DNA of 64,000 nucleotides from an uncultured Paracoccaceae bacterium (GCA_947498985.1 CANMMF010000008.1:231988-295987); one strand, 5' to 3'; shown: positions 34,752 through 43,198, counted from the first letter of the stretch. Program-made: numbers and translations. The notes: a model not told the origin generated them from the letters alone.

Positions 34752-35405
34752 TCAGAGCGCGAAGGCGCGGGATGCCTCAAATCCTTCCAGCACCGGCGCT
34801 CCGCCGTTGAATGCATAGCGCCAGGACAGGTGTCCGTCGCGCATGTGGCCGACACGCACGGTGCCCAGCGCATTTTCCATGAAGAGGCACACCACCCGCC
34901 CGCCATCCTTGAGCTGCGCGGTCAGCGCGTCCGGCCACTGCTCGACGCCGCCTTCGACGATGATGGCATCGTAGGGCCCGTGTTTTTCAGCCCCTTCGGC
35001 CAGCGGTCCCTCATGCAGGATCACGTTGTCGGCCCCGTGCTCAGAGAGCAGCGACTGGGCCTCGGAAACCCGCGCGCCGTCATCCTCGACCGCGACCACT
35101 GCCTCCGCGATGCGGGCGATGATCGCCGACGAATAGCCAAGCCCGGCCCCGAGATCGAGCACCAGATCGTCATTGCTGAGGTCCAGCGCATCGAGCATTT
35201 TCGAAAACAGCCGCGGATCCAGCAGGACACGGCCATCCCCGAGCTCCACATGTTCGCTGGCATAGGCGGCCTCCATCCTGTCGCGCGGCACGAAAGCTTC
35301 GCGCGGGACGGTTAACATCGCGTCAATGATCGGAAACTCTGTGACGTCCGACGGCCGGACCTGAGTGTCGACCATCATGCGTCGGCGGCTTTCGTAGTCG
35401 GTCAT
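34752..35405 (-). CDS. pcm: Protein-L-isoaspartate O-methyltransferase
   Basis: A 217-residue SAM-dependent methyltransferase of the PIMT family: RPSDVTEFPIIDAMLTVPREAFVP at the N-terminus, LLDPRLFSKMLDALDL (the region where PIMT reads IS.P.MVA), SAM motif I VLDLGAGLGYSSAI (83-96) and VEGGVEQWPDAL. The substrate-recognition block is divergent from classical Pcm, so repair of isoaspartyl residues is the family assignment and not certain. First gene of the pcm - tolC - PopZ-like series. Confidence 0.88.
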   Translation of the reverse strand: MTDYESRRRMMVDTQVRPSDVTEFPIIDAMLTVPREAFVPRDRMEAAYASEHVELGDGRVLLDPRLFSKMLDALDLSNDDLVLDLGAGLGYSSAIIARIAEAVVAVEDDGARVSEAQSLLSEHGADNVILHEGPLAEGAEKHGPYDAIIVEGGVEQWPDALTAQLKDGGRVVCLFMENALGTVRVGHMRDGHLSWRYAFNGGAPVLEGFEASRAFAL

Positions 35406-35534
35406 GCACTAAACTCATCTGTTCAGAATGCGCTAATTCCGGTTCTGACACACAAGTTGCAATTGGGCAATGTCCCCGTGAAGAGTTAACCTCACAGAGC
35501 GGTGAATTGGCCGCACTTCGCCGAAGAGCCCCGC

Positions 35535-36593
35535 TCAGGCGGCAAGCCTTGCGCGGCTGCGCTCCGGCGCGCCTTCCGCCAGCCCTTGCACGAAGACCAG
35601 AATCGGGATCGCGACAATGCCGCCCGCCGGACCCCAGAGCCAGATCCAGAACACGATGGAGACGAAAACCAGCAACGGGTTCAGTTCCATGTTGCGGCCC
35701 ACGAGAGACGGCGTGACAAACTGCGCCTCCGTGGCGTTGAGCAGCAGGTAGGTAAGCGCGGGTGCCGCGATCATCAGCCCGTCGAAATTCACCAGCCCCG
35801 CCAGCAGCAGGCTGACCGCGATGGTGGCAGGCCCGATATAGACGAGGAAGTTGAGGATCGCGGCGGCCGCGCCCCAGATCATCGCCAGAGGCAGCCCGAT
35901 CAGCGTCAGGGCGATTGAAACCACGACCCCCAGACCGATATTTATTATCGCAATCGTGCCGAAATAGCGCGCCACGTTGTGTTCGGCATTGTCCATCCGG
36001 CGGCGCAGGCTGGTATGGCGCCCCTTGCGCGAGAAAAAGCGCGCGGCGGCGTCGTAAAGGTCGCGGCGGCAGACCAGAGAAAAGAACAGCGTTCCCAGGA
36101 AAATCAGGAACTGGCCAAGAAAGATCGGTGCAAGAAAGAGCGCATCGATGGCGCTTGGAAGCTGTGCGGCGGCACCGTCGCCCTCCTCGGCGTTTTCGGC
36201 CGCACCTTCGGGATCCACCGCCGCCTGCAGCTCTGTGTTGAGGTCTTCAAGGCCCTGAAGATAGCCGCGCAACTCATAGAGAAGGCTGCGTAATTCGTTC
36301 TTTATGGTCGGCAGTTCCGCGACCACCCGCCAGACCAGCGGCTCCAGCATAAAGGCCACGGCGCTCACCGTCGTCAGCAGGCCGAAGATGATCAGAACGG
36401 CGGACAGGCTGGCACCCAGCCGCATCTTGCGCAGAAAATCGTGAATGGGGCCGAGCACGATGGCCGTGACGAAAGCCAGCACGAGCGGCGCCGCAACCAT
36501 CTGTGCGGTCCAGAGCGCCGTCGCGACGGCCAGGGTCGCCAGAACCACGATCGCGGCTTGCGACCAGCTTGGCGCGGCGGAGGAGTTTTGCAT
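35535..36593 (-). CDS. AI-2E family transporter (PerM-like)
   Basis: A 352-residue membrane protein with about eight helices: two N-terminal (VVLATLAVATALWTAQMV, LVLAFVTAIVLGPI), a central cytoplasmic/amphipathic region (residues ~95-150, with an acidic insert PEGAAENAEEGDG), and helices IINIGLGVVVSIALTLIGLPLAMIWGAAAAILNFLVYIGP and AALTYLLL-like near the end. Members export small molecules or act in Na+/H+ exchange; the AI-2 role of the founding member is not transferable. Last gene of a three-gene operon (3 bp after the holin-like gene). Confidence 0.9.
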   Translation of the reverse strand: MQNSSAAPSWSQAAIVVLATLAVATALWTAQMVAAPLVLAFVTAIVLGPIHDFLRKMRLGASLSAVLIIFGLLTTVSAVAFMLEPLVWRVVAELPTIKNELRSLLYELRGYLQGLEDLNTELQAAVDPEGAAENAEEGDGAAAQLPSAIDALFLAPIFLGQFLIFLGTLFFSLVCRRDLYDAAARFFSRKGRHTSLRRRMDNAEHNVARYFGTIAIINIGLGVVVSIALTLIGLPLAMIWGAAAAILNFLVYIGPATIAVSLLLAGLVNFDGLMIAAPALTYLLLNATEAQFVTPSLVGRNMELNPLLVFVSIVFWIWLWGPAGGIVAIPILVFVQGLAEGAPERSRARLAA

Positions 36594-36596
36594 CTG

Positions 36597-36917
36597 TCAG
36601 CCGCGCCGTCTGGACGATTGCGCGGCGTCCATGCCGACAAGGAAGGCTTCGGCCAGCACCGCACCGGTCACGGCAGGGCGCGGCGGCACGGCGACCACGC
36701 GCTTGCGGCGCGACAACAGCAATAGCCCGCCGCCCAGCAGCAGAAAGAGCCCGCCCAGGACCTGCGCGGCAAAGATCGGATCGCGGATCTCGGAGAGGAC
36801 CAGCCAGAACGCGTGGGTCAGAAAGCCAAGCCCCACCAGCGACAGCACAGCGCCCACCGCAGCCAATGCGCTGCGGCGGGCGACGTCTTTCGCCTTGACG
36901 GTGTATGCGGTCAGCAT
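36597..36917 (-). CDS. Phage-holin-like/DUF1469-type membrane protein
   Basis: A 106-residue protein with two transmembrane helices (ALAAVGAVLSLVGLGFLTHAFWLVL and AQVLGGLFLLLGGGLLLL) and a basic C-terminus. It resembles the small holin-superfamily membrane proteins that travel with YqjD/DUF883 genes in many Proteobacteria and are thought to help membrane or ribosome association in stationary phase; it is not a phage gene here. Its start overlaps the stop of the upstream YqjD-like gene (TGATG). Confidence 0.72.
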   Translation of the reverse strand: MLTAYTVKAKDVARRSALAAVGAVLSLVGLGFLTHAFWLVLSEIRDPIFAAQVLGGLFLLLGGGLLLLSRRKRVVAVPPRPAVTGAVLAEAFLVGMDAAQSSRRRG

Positions 36918-37285
36918 CAGCGGCGCGCCAGCAGCAAACCCGCGAGAAACCCCATCCCGGTGGCGACGGCCAGCGTCATGCCGGGTTGCTCGTGCAACTG
37001 TTCGCGCATCTTCGCGCCCGCCGCGTCGATCTGGTCGCGCGCCTGGTCACCCATGGTTTCGGCCCGCTCCTTGAGCTCGTCGACCTTGTCATGCACCTGC
37101 CGTGCCGCCTCGTCCTTGCGACGTTCGCCGATCTCGCCCATCAGACTGGCCAGCGCGCTGATATCGGTGCGAATGGTGTCGATCTGCGCACGCAGCTCGG
37201 CAACATCGTCACTGGCGTCAGCGCTCTGACGCAATTCCTTTACTTCGGCGGCGGCTTTTTCGGCGGTGTTCTGTCGGGCAGCCAT
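36917..37285 (-). CDS. YqjD/ElaB-like (DUF883) membrane-anchored protein
   Basis: A 122-residue protein with a long N-terminal amphipathic/coiled-coil part (AEVKELRQSADASDDVAELRAQIDTIRTDISAL ... DKVDELKERAETMGDQARDQIDAAG) and one C-terminal transmembrane helix (MTLAVATGMGFLAGLLLARR). ElaB/YqjD proteins tether ribosomes to the inner membrane in stationary phase; that role is family-level. First gene of the operon with the holin-like and AI-2E genes. Confidence 0.8.
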   Translation of the reverse strand: MAARQNTAEKAAAEVKELRQSADASDDVAELRAQIDTIRTDISALASLMGEIGERRKDEAARQVHDKVDELKERAETMGDQARDQIDAAGAKMREQLHEQPGMTLAVATGMGFLAGLLLARR

Positions 37286-37461
37286 AAGGCACTCCTTTTG
37301 TCTCGGTCTGAAGCGCAACGCGTGCCGCTGCGCCAGAGTTCCCGTGGGCCGCAGAGATATCCTGACGCGCCCCCGCACAGCCCGCCCATTTCACCGCAAG
37401 CCCCATACGCGCCCTTGCAGAGCCCCTGCGTTGCCGCTAAGAGCTAGCGGATGACCACTTG

Positions 37462-37535
37462 GGCGAGTTGGCGGAGTGGTGACGCAGCGGATTGCAAATC
37501 CGTGTACACCGGTTCGATTCCGGTACTCGCCTCCA
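37462..37535 (+). tRNA. tRNA-Cys (anticodon GCA)
   Basis: Acceptor stem GGCGAGT pairing with ACTCGCC, anticodon stem GGATT/AATCC around TTGCAAA (anticodon GCA), T-arm with GGTTCGATTCC, and an encoded CCA end. It marks the change from core-like genes to the accessory region: an AlpA-like gene starts 278 bp downstream, as expected if an integrative element used this tRNA. Confidence 0.97.
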
Positions 37536-37812
37536 ATATTTTCAATGACATAGCATCAATTACCTCAAGCAAAGAACGCGTTTAGGCACATTTTACGCTC
37601 AGGGATCCCTGTGTTTTGCAGTGTGCCTTCATGTTCAGGCATGTGCTGATCGATATGACGGCTTGGCGCCGCACACCGTTACAGGACATCAGGATTGCGG
37701 CGGTCGCGTACGAAATGATGGACCGGAAACCGGGATTCAGCGTAGGCTGTTGAGGCCTAGGCTTTTGTCAACCCAGGACATCGCGATGCTCTTCAATCAT
37801 GGAGACATCGTG

Positions 37813-38010
37813 ATGAGGATACTTTCAAAGTGCCAGCTCAAGGAGCTGGTCCTCTACTCGCCGCAACACGTCGCGCGGCTGGAACAGGCAGGCCAATTCC
37901 CTAAGAGCGTACAGCTGGGCCCGAATAGAGTGGGATGGGTTGAGGTGGAGGTACTGGACTGGCTTCGGCAACGGCTGGATGGTCGCGAAGAGCCCAAACG
38001 GCACTCCTGA
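37813..38010 (+). CDS. AlpA/MerR-like excisionase-type regulator
   Basis: A 65-residue DNA-binding protein with the AlpA pattern: MRILSKCQLKELVLYSPQHVARLEQAGQFP (HTH with the LxxLxxxVxLSxxxIxRLxxxGxFP pattern, diverged), KSVQLGPNRVGWVEVEVLDWL. The start has GGAG 8 bases upstream. Such proteins control excision or expression of tRNA-borne integrative elements. No integrase is adjacent, so this is probably a leftover of an island end. Confidence 0.8.
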   Translation: MRILSKCQLKELVLYSPQHVARLEQAGQFPKSVQLGPNRVGWVEVEVLDWLRQRLDGREEPKRHS

Positions 38011-38377
38011 TACAGGAGCTGGGTGACCAAGGTTGCAAACTCGGTCACCCATTGATTTCGGCCCCAAGCGGTCACTCGTCGTGACATCACCATGCTGCGG
38101 AGCGGCCCGTCAGAGCCACCATTCGCTGCACTGCCAAAGTGTTGAGCCGACCGAACTCGCAGATCGCGGGACTTTCCAGACATTCGCTCGCCAAGCCCGA
38201 GCTGGAACGAACGGCCCTCTGCTGCCGTTTAGAAGGGTCGCCGTTCTGCATTGTAGTGCACCAGACCAGCTAGCCGCGCTTGCCGCAGTGAAACCGGCAG
38301 ATCAATGCGTCGACATACGCAAGCATCGACTTTCTGTCATTCAATCATGACATGCCCATCAGTGACCTGCCCGGACC
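38011..38377. other. 367-bp gap holding a dispersed repeat copy
   Basis: No credible gene. The gap contains copy A of a dispersed repeat (CATTCGCTGCA ... GAACTCGCAGATCGCGG at 38120-38173), also present in the gaps at 47.2 kb and 54.3 kb. The convergent LysR gene ends at its right edge. Confidence 0.6.
38120..38173. repeat. Dispersed intergenic repeat, copy A
   Basis: CATTCGCTGCA, then about 22 bases, then GAACTCGCAGATCGCGG. Copies B (47192-47243) and C (54314-54365) keep the same order and spacing with substitutions, so they descend from one element. Only intergenic copies are seen. Confidence 0.6.
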
Positions 38378-39280
38378 TCAATTACGGCTCTTGGGCAAGT
38401 TCTCGAGCAGGAAATCCAGCACCATCCGAACCGGGCTTGCGTCCCCCACATTGGCTGGCCAGATCGCATAGGTTTCTATGGGACGAAGCGGCACGCCGGG
38501 AAGAAGACGCACAAGCCTGCCATCCCGCACATGGTCTTCGACCACCTCTTTTGGGATCGCAAGAACGCCAATCCCTTCGCGCGCGAGCTCTTCCGCCACC
38601 AACATGGAATCCAGCATGACCGCGGTGCGGGGCTCGACACGCTGACCGGCAGGCCTCGGCTCGACCAGAAAATCGTTCAGGCGCAACCCGGGTGGAAACT
38701 CGATCCAGTCCCAGGTCGCGAGATCTTCGATTACCTTTACGGGCGACCGGGCAGTCACATAGTCTGGCGCTGCTGTCAGCCAGACTTCAAAGCGTCGAAA
38801 CAAGCGGGATTTGTAGGCTGAATCCTTCAGACCGGACGTTCCACCCCGGATCGCGAGGTCGAACTGCGACCCCGAGAGATCGCTGAACGTGTCGGTGTAG
38901 GTCATCGAAAAGGTCAGTCCTGGAAACCTCTTCAGCAACGGGGCCCAGGTTGCCCCGAACGCGGGGTGTTGTGCGCCTGAAGGCAGCGTCACCCGAATGT
39001 GGCCGACGGGCTGCGCCTTGCGCATTTGCATCGCCGCCATCCCCTTGTCGGCCGCCTGCGTCATCAGACGCGTGCTGCGCAGCAGTTCGGCCCCGTCATC
39101 GGTTAATGAGAGCTTCCGCGTCGACCGATAGAACAAGGGCAGATCGAGCTGCATCTCGAGCTGGCTGACATGGTGGCTGACAACAGATGGCGAAATGCCA
39201 AGCCGCTTCGCCGCCCCGCGAAACGATCCCGCATCCGCAACGGCTTGAAAAACCGCCATCCGGGCAAGGTGATCCATCAT
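38378..39280 (-). CDS. LysR family transcriptional regulator
   Basis: A 300-residue LTTR: N-terminal winged HTH (MAVFQAVADAGSFRGAAKRLGISPSVVSHHVSQLEMQLDLPLFYRSTRKLSLTDDG) and a C-terminal effector-binding domain of the substrate-binding-protein fold. It is divergent from the small protein/GNAT/ChaC/dipeptidase operon, and an inverted repeat lies directly in front of its start codon; it is the likely regulator of that operon. Effector unknown, perhaps a gamma-glutamyl compound by context. Confidence 0.95.
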   Translation of the reverse strand: MMDHLARMAVFQAVADAGSFRGAAKRLGISPSVVSHHVSQLEMQLDLPLFYRSTRKLSLTDDGAELLRSTRLMTQAADKGMAAMQMRKAQPVGHIRVTLPSGAQHPAFGATWAPLLKRFPGLTFSMTYTDTFSDLSGSQFDLAIRGGTSGLKDSAYKSRLFRRFEVWLTAAPDYVTARSPVKVIEDLATWDWIEFPPGLRLNDFLVEPRPAGQRVEPRTAVMLDSMLVAEELAREGIGVLAIPKEVVEDHVRDGRLVRLLPGVPLRPIETYAIWPANVGDASPVRMVLDFLLENLPKSRN

Positions 39281-39299
39281 TGTTCGACCATATCGAACA
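39281..39299. promoter_or_regulatory. Candidate LysR operator
   Basis: TGTTCG-N7-CGAACA, a perfect 6-bp-arm inverted repeat that also fits the LysR T-N11-A rule. It abuts the lysR start codon and lies about 90 bp upstream of the divergent operon, so it could mediate both autoregulation and activation. Confidence 0.6.
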
Positions 39300-39390
39300 C
39301 AGAAACCTAAATCACCTGGATAGTGCGATGCAGAGTTCTGTCAGAGGATCAAGACGGATCAAACACTGCAAGCCTGAAAGGGTCTAGATC

Positions 39391-39603
39391 ATGGCCGCCA
39401 TCGACACCAACCTCGTCTTCGCCCTACGCCCCGCTGCCCTGCTGCGCGGCCTTGCCACGCGGCTGTCGGAGCCCGTCGATCCGGACGATGCGCGCGCGCG
39501 CCGCGACTTCGTTCGTGCGATGACCGCACGCAACCCCGACGCCTTTTCCAGCGATCTGGACGTGCAGGCCATGATGCAACACTATCCCGGACACTTCCGA
39601 TAA
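39391..39603 (+). CDS. Small hypothetical protein
   Basis: A 70-residue protein (MAAIDTNLVFALRPAALLRGLATRLSEPVDPDDARARRDFVRAMTARNPDAFSSDLDVQAMM...HFR) without membrane segments; mostly helical by eye. The start has GAAAGGG upstream. It begins the operon GNAT - ChaC - dipeptidase - ChaC (17 bp before the GNAT gene). No family recognised. Confidence 0.55.
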   Translation: MAAIDTNLVFALRPAALLRGLATRLSEPVDPDDARARRDFVRAMTARNPDAFSSDLDVQAMMQHYPGHFR

Positions 39604-39620
39604 CCGCGCGGAGGGCTGCG

Positions 39621-40157
39621 ATGAGCCTGACCATCACCCGCGCCGAGACGCCCGAAGACCTCGACGCGGCGCGGGTAATAATCCGCGCCTTCGTTGCATG
39701 GGCCATGGAACATGTGGCCAAGGGCGAGAACCCGAACCCGTCTGTCTTTGCCAACCTTGAAGCTGAACTCGCCGGTCTGCCGGGACGCTTCGGCCCGCCC
39801 TCGGGCTGTTTGCTGCTGGCGCGGCTTGACGGGGCGCCGGTGGGCTGTGTCGCCTTCTACGGGCAGGACGCGACGACGATGGAGGTCAAGCGCATGTTCG
39901 TGCGCCCCGATGCATGGGGCCACGGGGTCGGCGCGCAGATGCTGAAAGTACTGCTGGCCGAGGCCGAGGCTGGCGGATACGTCCGCTACCGTCTGTCCAC
40001 CCATCACACACTGCACGCCGCCCAGTCGCTTTACCGGCGCGCCGGATTTCGCGAGGTGCCCGGCTCACCGGAATTTTCGGGCATCATCGAAGGAGTCGAC
40101 ATCTGCATGGAAATGATACCGGTTCGCGAGACCAAAGAGGAGAGCCGCCTTGCCTGA
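39621..40157 (+). CDS. GNAT family N-acetyltransferase
   Basis: A 178-residue acetyltransferase with the acetyl-CoA motif VKRMFVRPDAWGHGVGAQMLKVLLAEAEAGGYVRYRLSTHHTLHAAQSLYRRAGF (V-RPxxxGxGxG/A block). It lies in an operon with two ChaC-type gamma-glutamylcyclotransferases and an M19 dipeptidase. If the operon handles glutathione or gamma-glutamyl conjugates, it could acetylate the released cysteine derivative (mercapturate-like chemistry); that is inference. Its stop overlaps the next gene's start. Confidence 0.92.
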   Translation: MSLTITRAETPEDLDAARVIIRAFVAWAMEHVAKGENPNPSVFANLEAELAGLPGRFGPPSGCLLLARLDGAPVGCVAFYGQDATTMEVKRMFVRPDAWGHGVGAQMLKVLLAEAEAGGYVRYRLSTHHTLHAAQSLYRRAGFREVPGSPEFSGIIEGVDICMEMIPVRETKEESRLA

Positions 40158-40908
40158 ACTGATCGACCCTTTTGCCCATCACCCTGAATTGCGCGACCGG
40201 ATTGCGGACACGGAGGGGTCCTACTTTCGGACGTTCAGCGTTGAGGCGATCATCGCAGCAGACCCGCAACAGGAGGCGTTGCGCGACTGGGTCCATACCG
40301 ACGCGCAGCGCGAGGCGATCCGGGCCAAGGCGCTGGCCGACCATTCCGGCGATCTTTGGATCTTCGGCTATGGGTCACTGATGTGGGACCCCGCCCTGCG
40401 CTTTGCCGAGGTTCGGCGCGCCCATGTCGCGGGCCATGCCCGCCGCCTGATCCTGGTCGATACCAGGGGCGGCCGCGGCACCAAGGAGGCACCGGGCCTG
40501 TTCGCGACGCTGGATGCTGTCAAAGGGTGCGAGGGGTGCGAGGGGCTAGCCTTTCGGATCGCGGAGTCGGATGTCGAGACCGAAACAGAAATCCTGTTCC
40601 GGCGCGAGATGCTTGCGCCCGGCTACCTCGCCCGGTTTGTCCCGGCTCGGATCGGTGACGCGGAGGTGCGTGTGTTGGCCTTTGTCGCGGATCACGACGT
40701 GCCGGACGTGCGCCCCGACCTGACCTACGAGGAACAGGTCCGCTATGTCGCCCATGGGGCAGGCGATCTTGGCACAAGCCGAGACTACCTTGCCAATATT
40801 GTCGGGCATTTCACGCATCTCGGGATTACCGATGCGCATTGCAGCGGCCTGTTATGCGCGGTGGATGCCCACCTTGCCAAAATGGCAAACAAGGAGGCTT
40901 CCGAGTGA
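40150..40908 (+). CDS. ChaC-type gamma-glutamylcyclotransferase
   Basis: A 252-residue protein starting at TTG with AGAGGAG upstream; the start overlaps the GNAT gene's end. The GGCT nucleotide-like motif YGSLMW is at 74-79, followed by RGGRGTKEAPGLFATLD, FRREMLAPGYLARFVPARI and LAFVADHDVPDV, all typical of ChaC. ChaC enzymes cut glutathione (or gamma-glutamyl peptides) to 5-oxoproline plus the dipeptide. It probably works with the M19 dipeptidase directly downstream. The active-site Glu cannot be assigned with certainty. Confidence 0.9.
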   Translation: MPELIDPFAHHPELRDRIADTEGSYFRTFSVEAIIAADPQQEALRDWVHTDAQREAIRAKALADHSGDLWIFGYGSLMWDPALRFAEVRRAHVAGHARRLILVDTRGGRGTKEAPGLFATLDAVKGCEGCEGLAFRIAESDVETETEILFRREMLAPGYLARFVPARIGDAEVRVLAFVADHDVPDVRPDLTYEEQVRYVAHGAGDLGTSRDYLANIVGHFTHLGITDAHCSGLLCAVDAHLAKMANKEASE

Positions 40909-41969
40909 CCGCGCCCATCCCATTCTTCGACGGCCATAACGATTTTCTGCTTCGCCTGCTGAAAACCCCCGCCCCGCGGGAGGAGACCTGGCTGGGCGCG
41001 ACGGGCCGCGGCCATCTGGACCTCGCGCGGATGAAGGACGCAGGCTTTGCGGGCGGGCTGTTTGCAATCTTTGTCCCACCCGCTTCCAGCGGCCCACCGC
41101 CCGACTTCAAGGCTCTGATGGCCGATCCACCCTACGCCCTGCCGATGCCGCCCGAGATGACCCATGCGCAGGCGCAGCCCAACGCGCTGGCCATGGCGGG
41201 ATTGTTGCACTGGATGGAACGCTCGGCACCCAATGACTTCCGCGTCTGCCGATCGGTGCCCGAGATCCGCACAGCCATGAAGGCCGGCGTCATCGCGGGC
41301 ATGATGCATATGGAAGGAGCCGAGGCGATCGGCCCCGACCTTGATGCGCTCTACCTGTTCCACGACATGGGCCTGCGCTCGCTTGGCCTAGTCTGGAGCC
41401 GGCCGACGATCTTTGGCCACGGCGTGCCGATGGCCTTCCCGGGCAGCCCCGACACAGGGCCGGGCCTCACCGAGGCAGGCCTTGATCTGGTGCGCCTGTG
41501 CGATGAATTGGGTATCTTGATCGATTTGTCGCATCTGAACGAAAAGGGCTTCGACGATGTGGCCCGCGTCTCTTCAGCCCCACTGGTGGCCACGCATTCC
41601 AACGCTCATGCGCTGTGTGACAGCCCGCGCAACCTGACCGACCGGCAATTGCACATGATCCGCGAGCGCGGTGGCATGGTGGGGTTCAACCTCGCCACCT
41701 TCTACCTGAACGCCGACGGAACGGCGGGCACGGGCACCGGGTGGGACGTGATGCTGCGACACCTAGACCATTTGATCACAGAGGCGGGTGAGCGTCACGT
41801 CGGGCTGGGGTCGGACTTTGACGGCTGTGTGCTGCCCGACCTGATCGGTGACGTCACTGGCGTACAGCACCTGTTCGACGCAATGGCCGCGCACGGCTAC
41901 GGCGATGACCTGATCCGGAAGCTCGCGCAAGAGAACTGGCTCGCCTGTATCGACAGGTGCCTGAACTGA
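40905..41969 (+). CDS. Peptidase family M19 (renal-type) dipeptidase
   Basis: A 354-residue zinc dipeptidase starting at a GTG with AAGGAGG upstream (GTGA overlap with the ChaC stop). Metal-ligand motifs: FFDGHNDF (His11, Asp13), HMEGAEAIGPD (bridging Glu), LSHLNEKGFDD, SNAHAL and GSDFDG. Such enzymes hydrolyse dipeptides including Cys-Gly and D-residue-containing dipeptides. In this operon it could cut the Cys-Gly left by ChaC. It has no signal peptide, so it would act in the cytoplasm. Confidence 0.93.
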   Translation: MTAPIPFFDGHNDFLLRLLKTPAPREETWLGATGRGHLDLARMKDAGFAGGLFAIFVPPASSGPPPDFKALMADPPYALPMPPEMTHAQAQPNALAMAGLLHWMERSAPNDFRVCRSVPEIRTAMKAGVIAGMMHMEGAEAIGPDLDALYLFHDMGLRSLGLVWSRPTIFGHGVPMAFPGSPDTGPGLTEAGLDLVRLCDELGILIDLSHLNEKGFDDVARVSSAPLVATHSNAHALCDSPRNLTDRQLHMIRERGGMVGFNLATFYLNADGTAGTGTGWDVMLRHLDHLITEAGERHVGLGSDFDGCVLPDLIGDVTGVQHLFDAMAAHGYGDDLIRKLAQENWLACIDRCLN

Positions 41970-42736
41970 TGTCCGGCCTGAAGCATCCGCCCATCGTGCC
42001 GCCCCTGCGCCTCACGCGCACCCTTGTCGACCGGCTGCCGCCGCGCGTCGATGAACGCGGACCCGTGATGCTCGAAGATCCCCCGCTGGAGTTCTACCAC
42101 CGGACTGCGGCTGGGATCCTTGAGCGGCTCGGCACGCAAGGCGCGGTCTGGGTCTTCGCCGCAGGATCCCTGATCTGGAACCCGCGCATGGAGGTGGCCG
42201 AACGCCGGGCCGCGCAAGTGACCGGGTGGCGGCGGGCGTTCTGCCTGACCGACCGGCGCTTCCGTGGCTGCCCGTCAACGCCAGGGCTGATGATGTCGCT
42301 CGACCGGGGCGGGGCCTGTTCCGGTGTGGTCCTGCGGATGGACACCGGCGACAACCCTCTAGCCGCGCTGGTGAGCCTTCTGCAGAAAGAGCCTCCGGTG
42401 CCGCCCGAACACGTGACCGCCGAAACCGAGGCCGGCCCGGTCGAGGCGATACTCTTCGCCGCTGATCCCCGCTTTCCGCTGTACCGGCCCGAGCCCGCAA
42501 TGGAAGAGCTGGCCGACATGCTCGCCTCTGCCGTCGGGCACATCGGCACGATGGCTGAATACCTGCTGAACACCGTCACCGAACTGGAGCGGGCCGGCGT
42601 CCATGACCTGCATCTGTGGCGCCTGCAGGAGATGGTGGCGGAGCGTCTGGAACGGCTCTCGGACCCTGTGGCCACCGCTCGTGGTGCTGTTTACGAGTGT
42701 CATGCCGCAGACCGAAGCACTTCCCCGGGCGAGTAG
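41969..42736 (+). CDS. Divergent ChaC-type gamma-glutamylcyclotransferase, second copy
   Basis: A 255-residue ChaC-like protein overlapping the dipeptidase stop (TGATG). It keeps AGSLIWNP (65-72) but reads FAAGSLIW where ChaC enzymes read FGYGSLIW, so the usual Tyr is lost; RRFRGCPSTPGLMMSLDRGG and the AILFAADPRFPLY block are retained, and the LWRREM block of ChaC is replaced by LLQKEPP. It may have altered specificity or no activity. It closes the operon; the next sequence is disrupted by an IS91 element. Confidence 0.85.
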   Translation: MSGLKHPPIVPPLRLTRTLVDRLPPRVDERGPVMLEDPPLEFYHRTAAGILERLGTQGAVWVFAAGSLIWNPRMEVAERRAAQVTGWRRAFCLTDRRFRGCPSTPGLMMSLDRGGACSGVVLRMDTGDNPLAALVSLLQKEPPVPPEHVTAETEAGPVEAILFAADPRFPLYRPEPAMEELADMLASAVGHIGTMAEYLLNTVTELERAGVHDLHLWRLQEMVAERLERLSDPVATARGAVYECHAADRSTSPGE

Positions 42737-42742
42737 GCCCGC

Positions 42743-42862
42743 ATGAAAATCGCTTTGTCCTGCACCGAACGCCCCGCCCCCATCGATATCGACCCACTGT
42801 TGACCGCCTATTGCGGCGAGCTTTCGTCCACAGTGAACGCGCTGGACGAAGCCTTTGGCAAG
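42743..42862 (+). pseudogene. 5' fragment of a disrupted gene (low confidence)
   Basis: After ChaC 2 a frame begins MKIALSCTERPAPIDIDPLL and stays coding-like for about 40 residues (TAYCGELSSTVNALDEAFGK), then changes to a composition that no longer looks coding. It could be the last gene of the operon cut by the IS91 insertion. Family not recognised; the boundary of the fragment is approximate. Confidence 0.35.
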
Positions 42863-43198
42863 TGCAGTGCGCGCCGCCGCCTGAGCCATCTGCAGCATAA
42901 CCGAGTTCGGCAGGCCGGTAACGAGTGTCCGCTGTGTGTGAGGCGGTCGCAAATTTCCGCACCTGCAATATGTGTCGCATCGCATGTGCTCCGACCGCCC
43001 GCATAGGACGGGAAGCGGCCTCTGCACCTACGGCATGCCTAGTGGGTCCGACTGTCGGGTCTGGGCTCCTGGACTAAGCCGCTCTCGCGGCATTGGCGCG
43101 TTTGTCTGGCGTCGTGAGTCATTCCGGCACAGTGCCGGTTTTGCGGTGTAACGAACCTGCCTGACGATTGGGGTTTCTCAATCGGACAGGAGGTTTCC
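42863..43198. mobile_element. Left flank of the IS91-type element
   Basis: Non-coding. It contains the perfect stem CCGGCAC-A-GTGCCGG at 43124-43138 followed by TTTTG, and an AGGAGG ribosome-binding site just before the integrase start. IS91 ends carry hairpins (oriIS/terIS) and no terminal inverted repeats; the exact end cannot be placed by eye. Confidence 0.45.
43124..43138. repeat. Hairpin upstream of the IS91-associated integrase
   Basis: CCGGCAC-A-GTGCCGG, 7-bp perfect arms, 60 bp upstream of the integrase start and followed by TTTTG. It could be the IS91 terminus hairpin or a terminator isolating the element from outside transcription. Confidence 0.55.

Noticed and set aside
37462..37535. 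Second attachment-site copy of the tRNA-Cys 3' end
   Set aside because: Words of the tRNA end (for example actcgcc) recur only as short chance matches, such as near 54445; no copy of useful length was found in the window.
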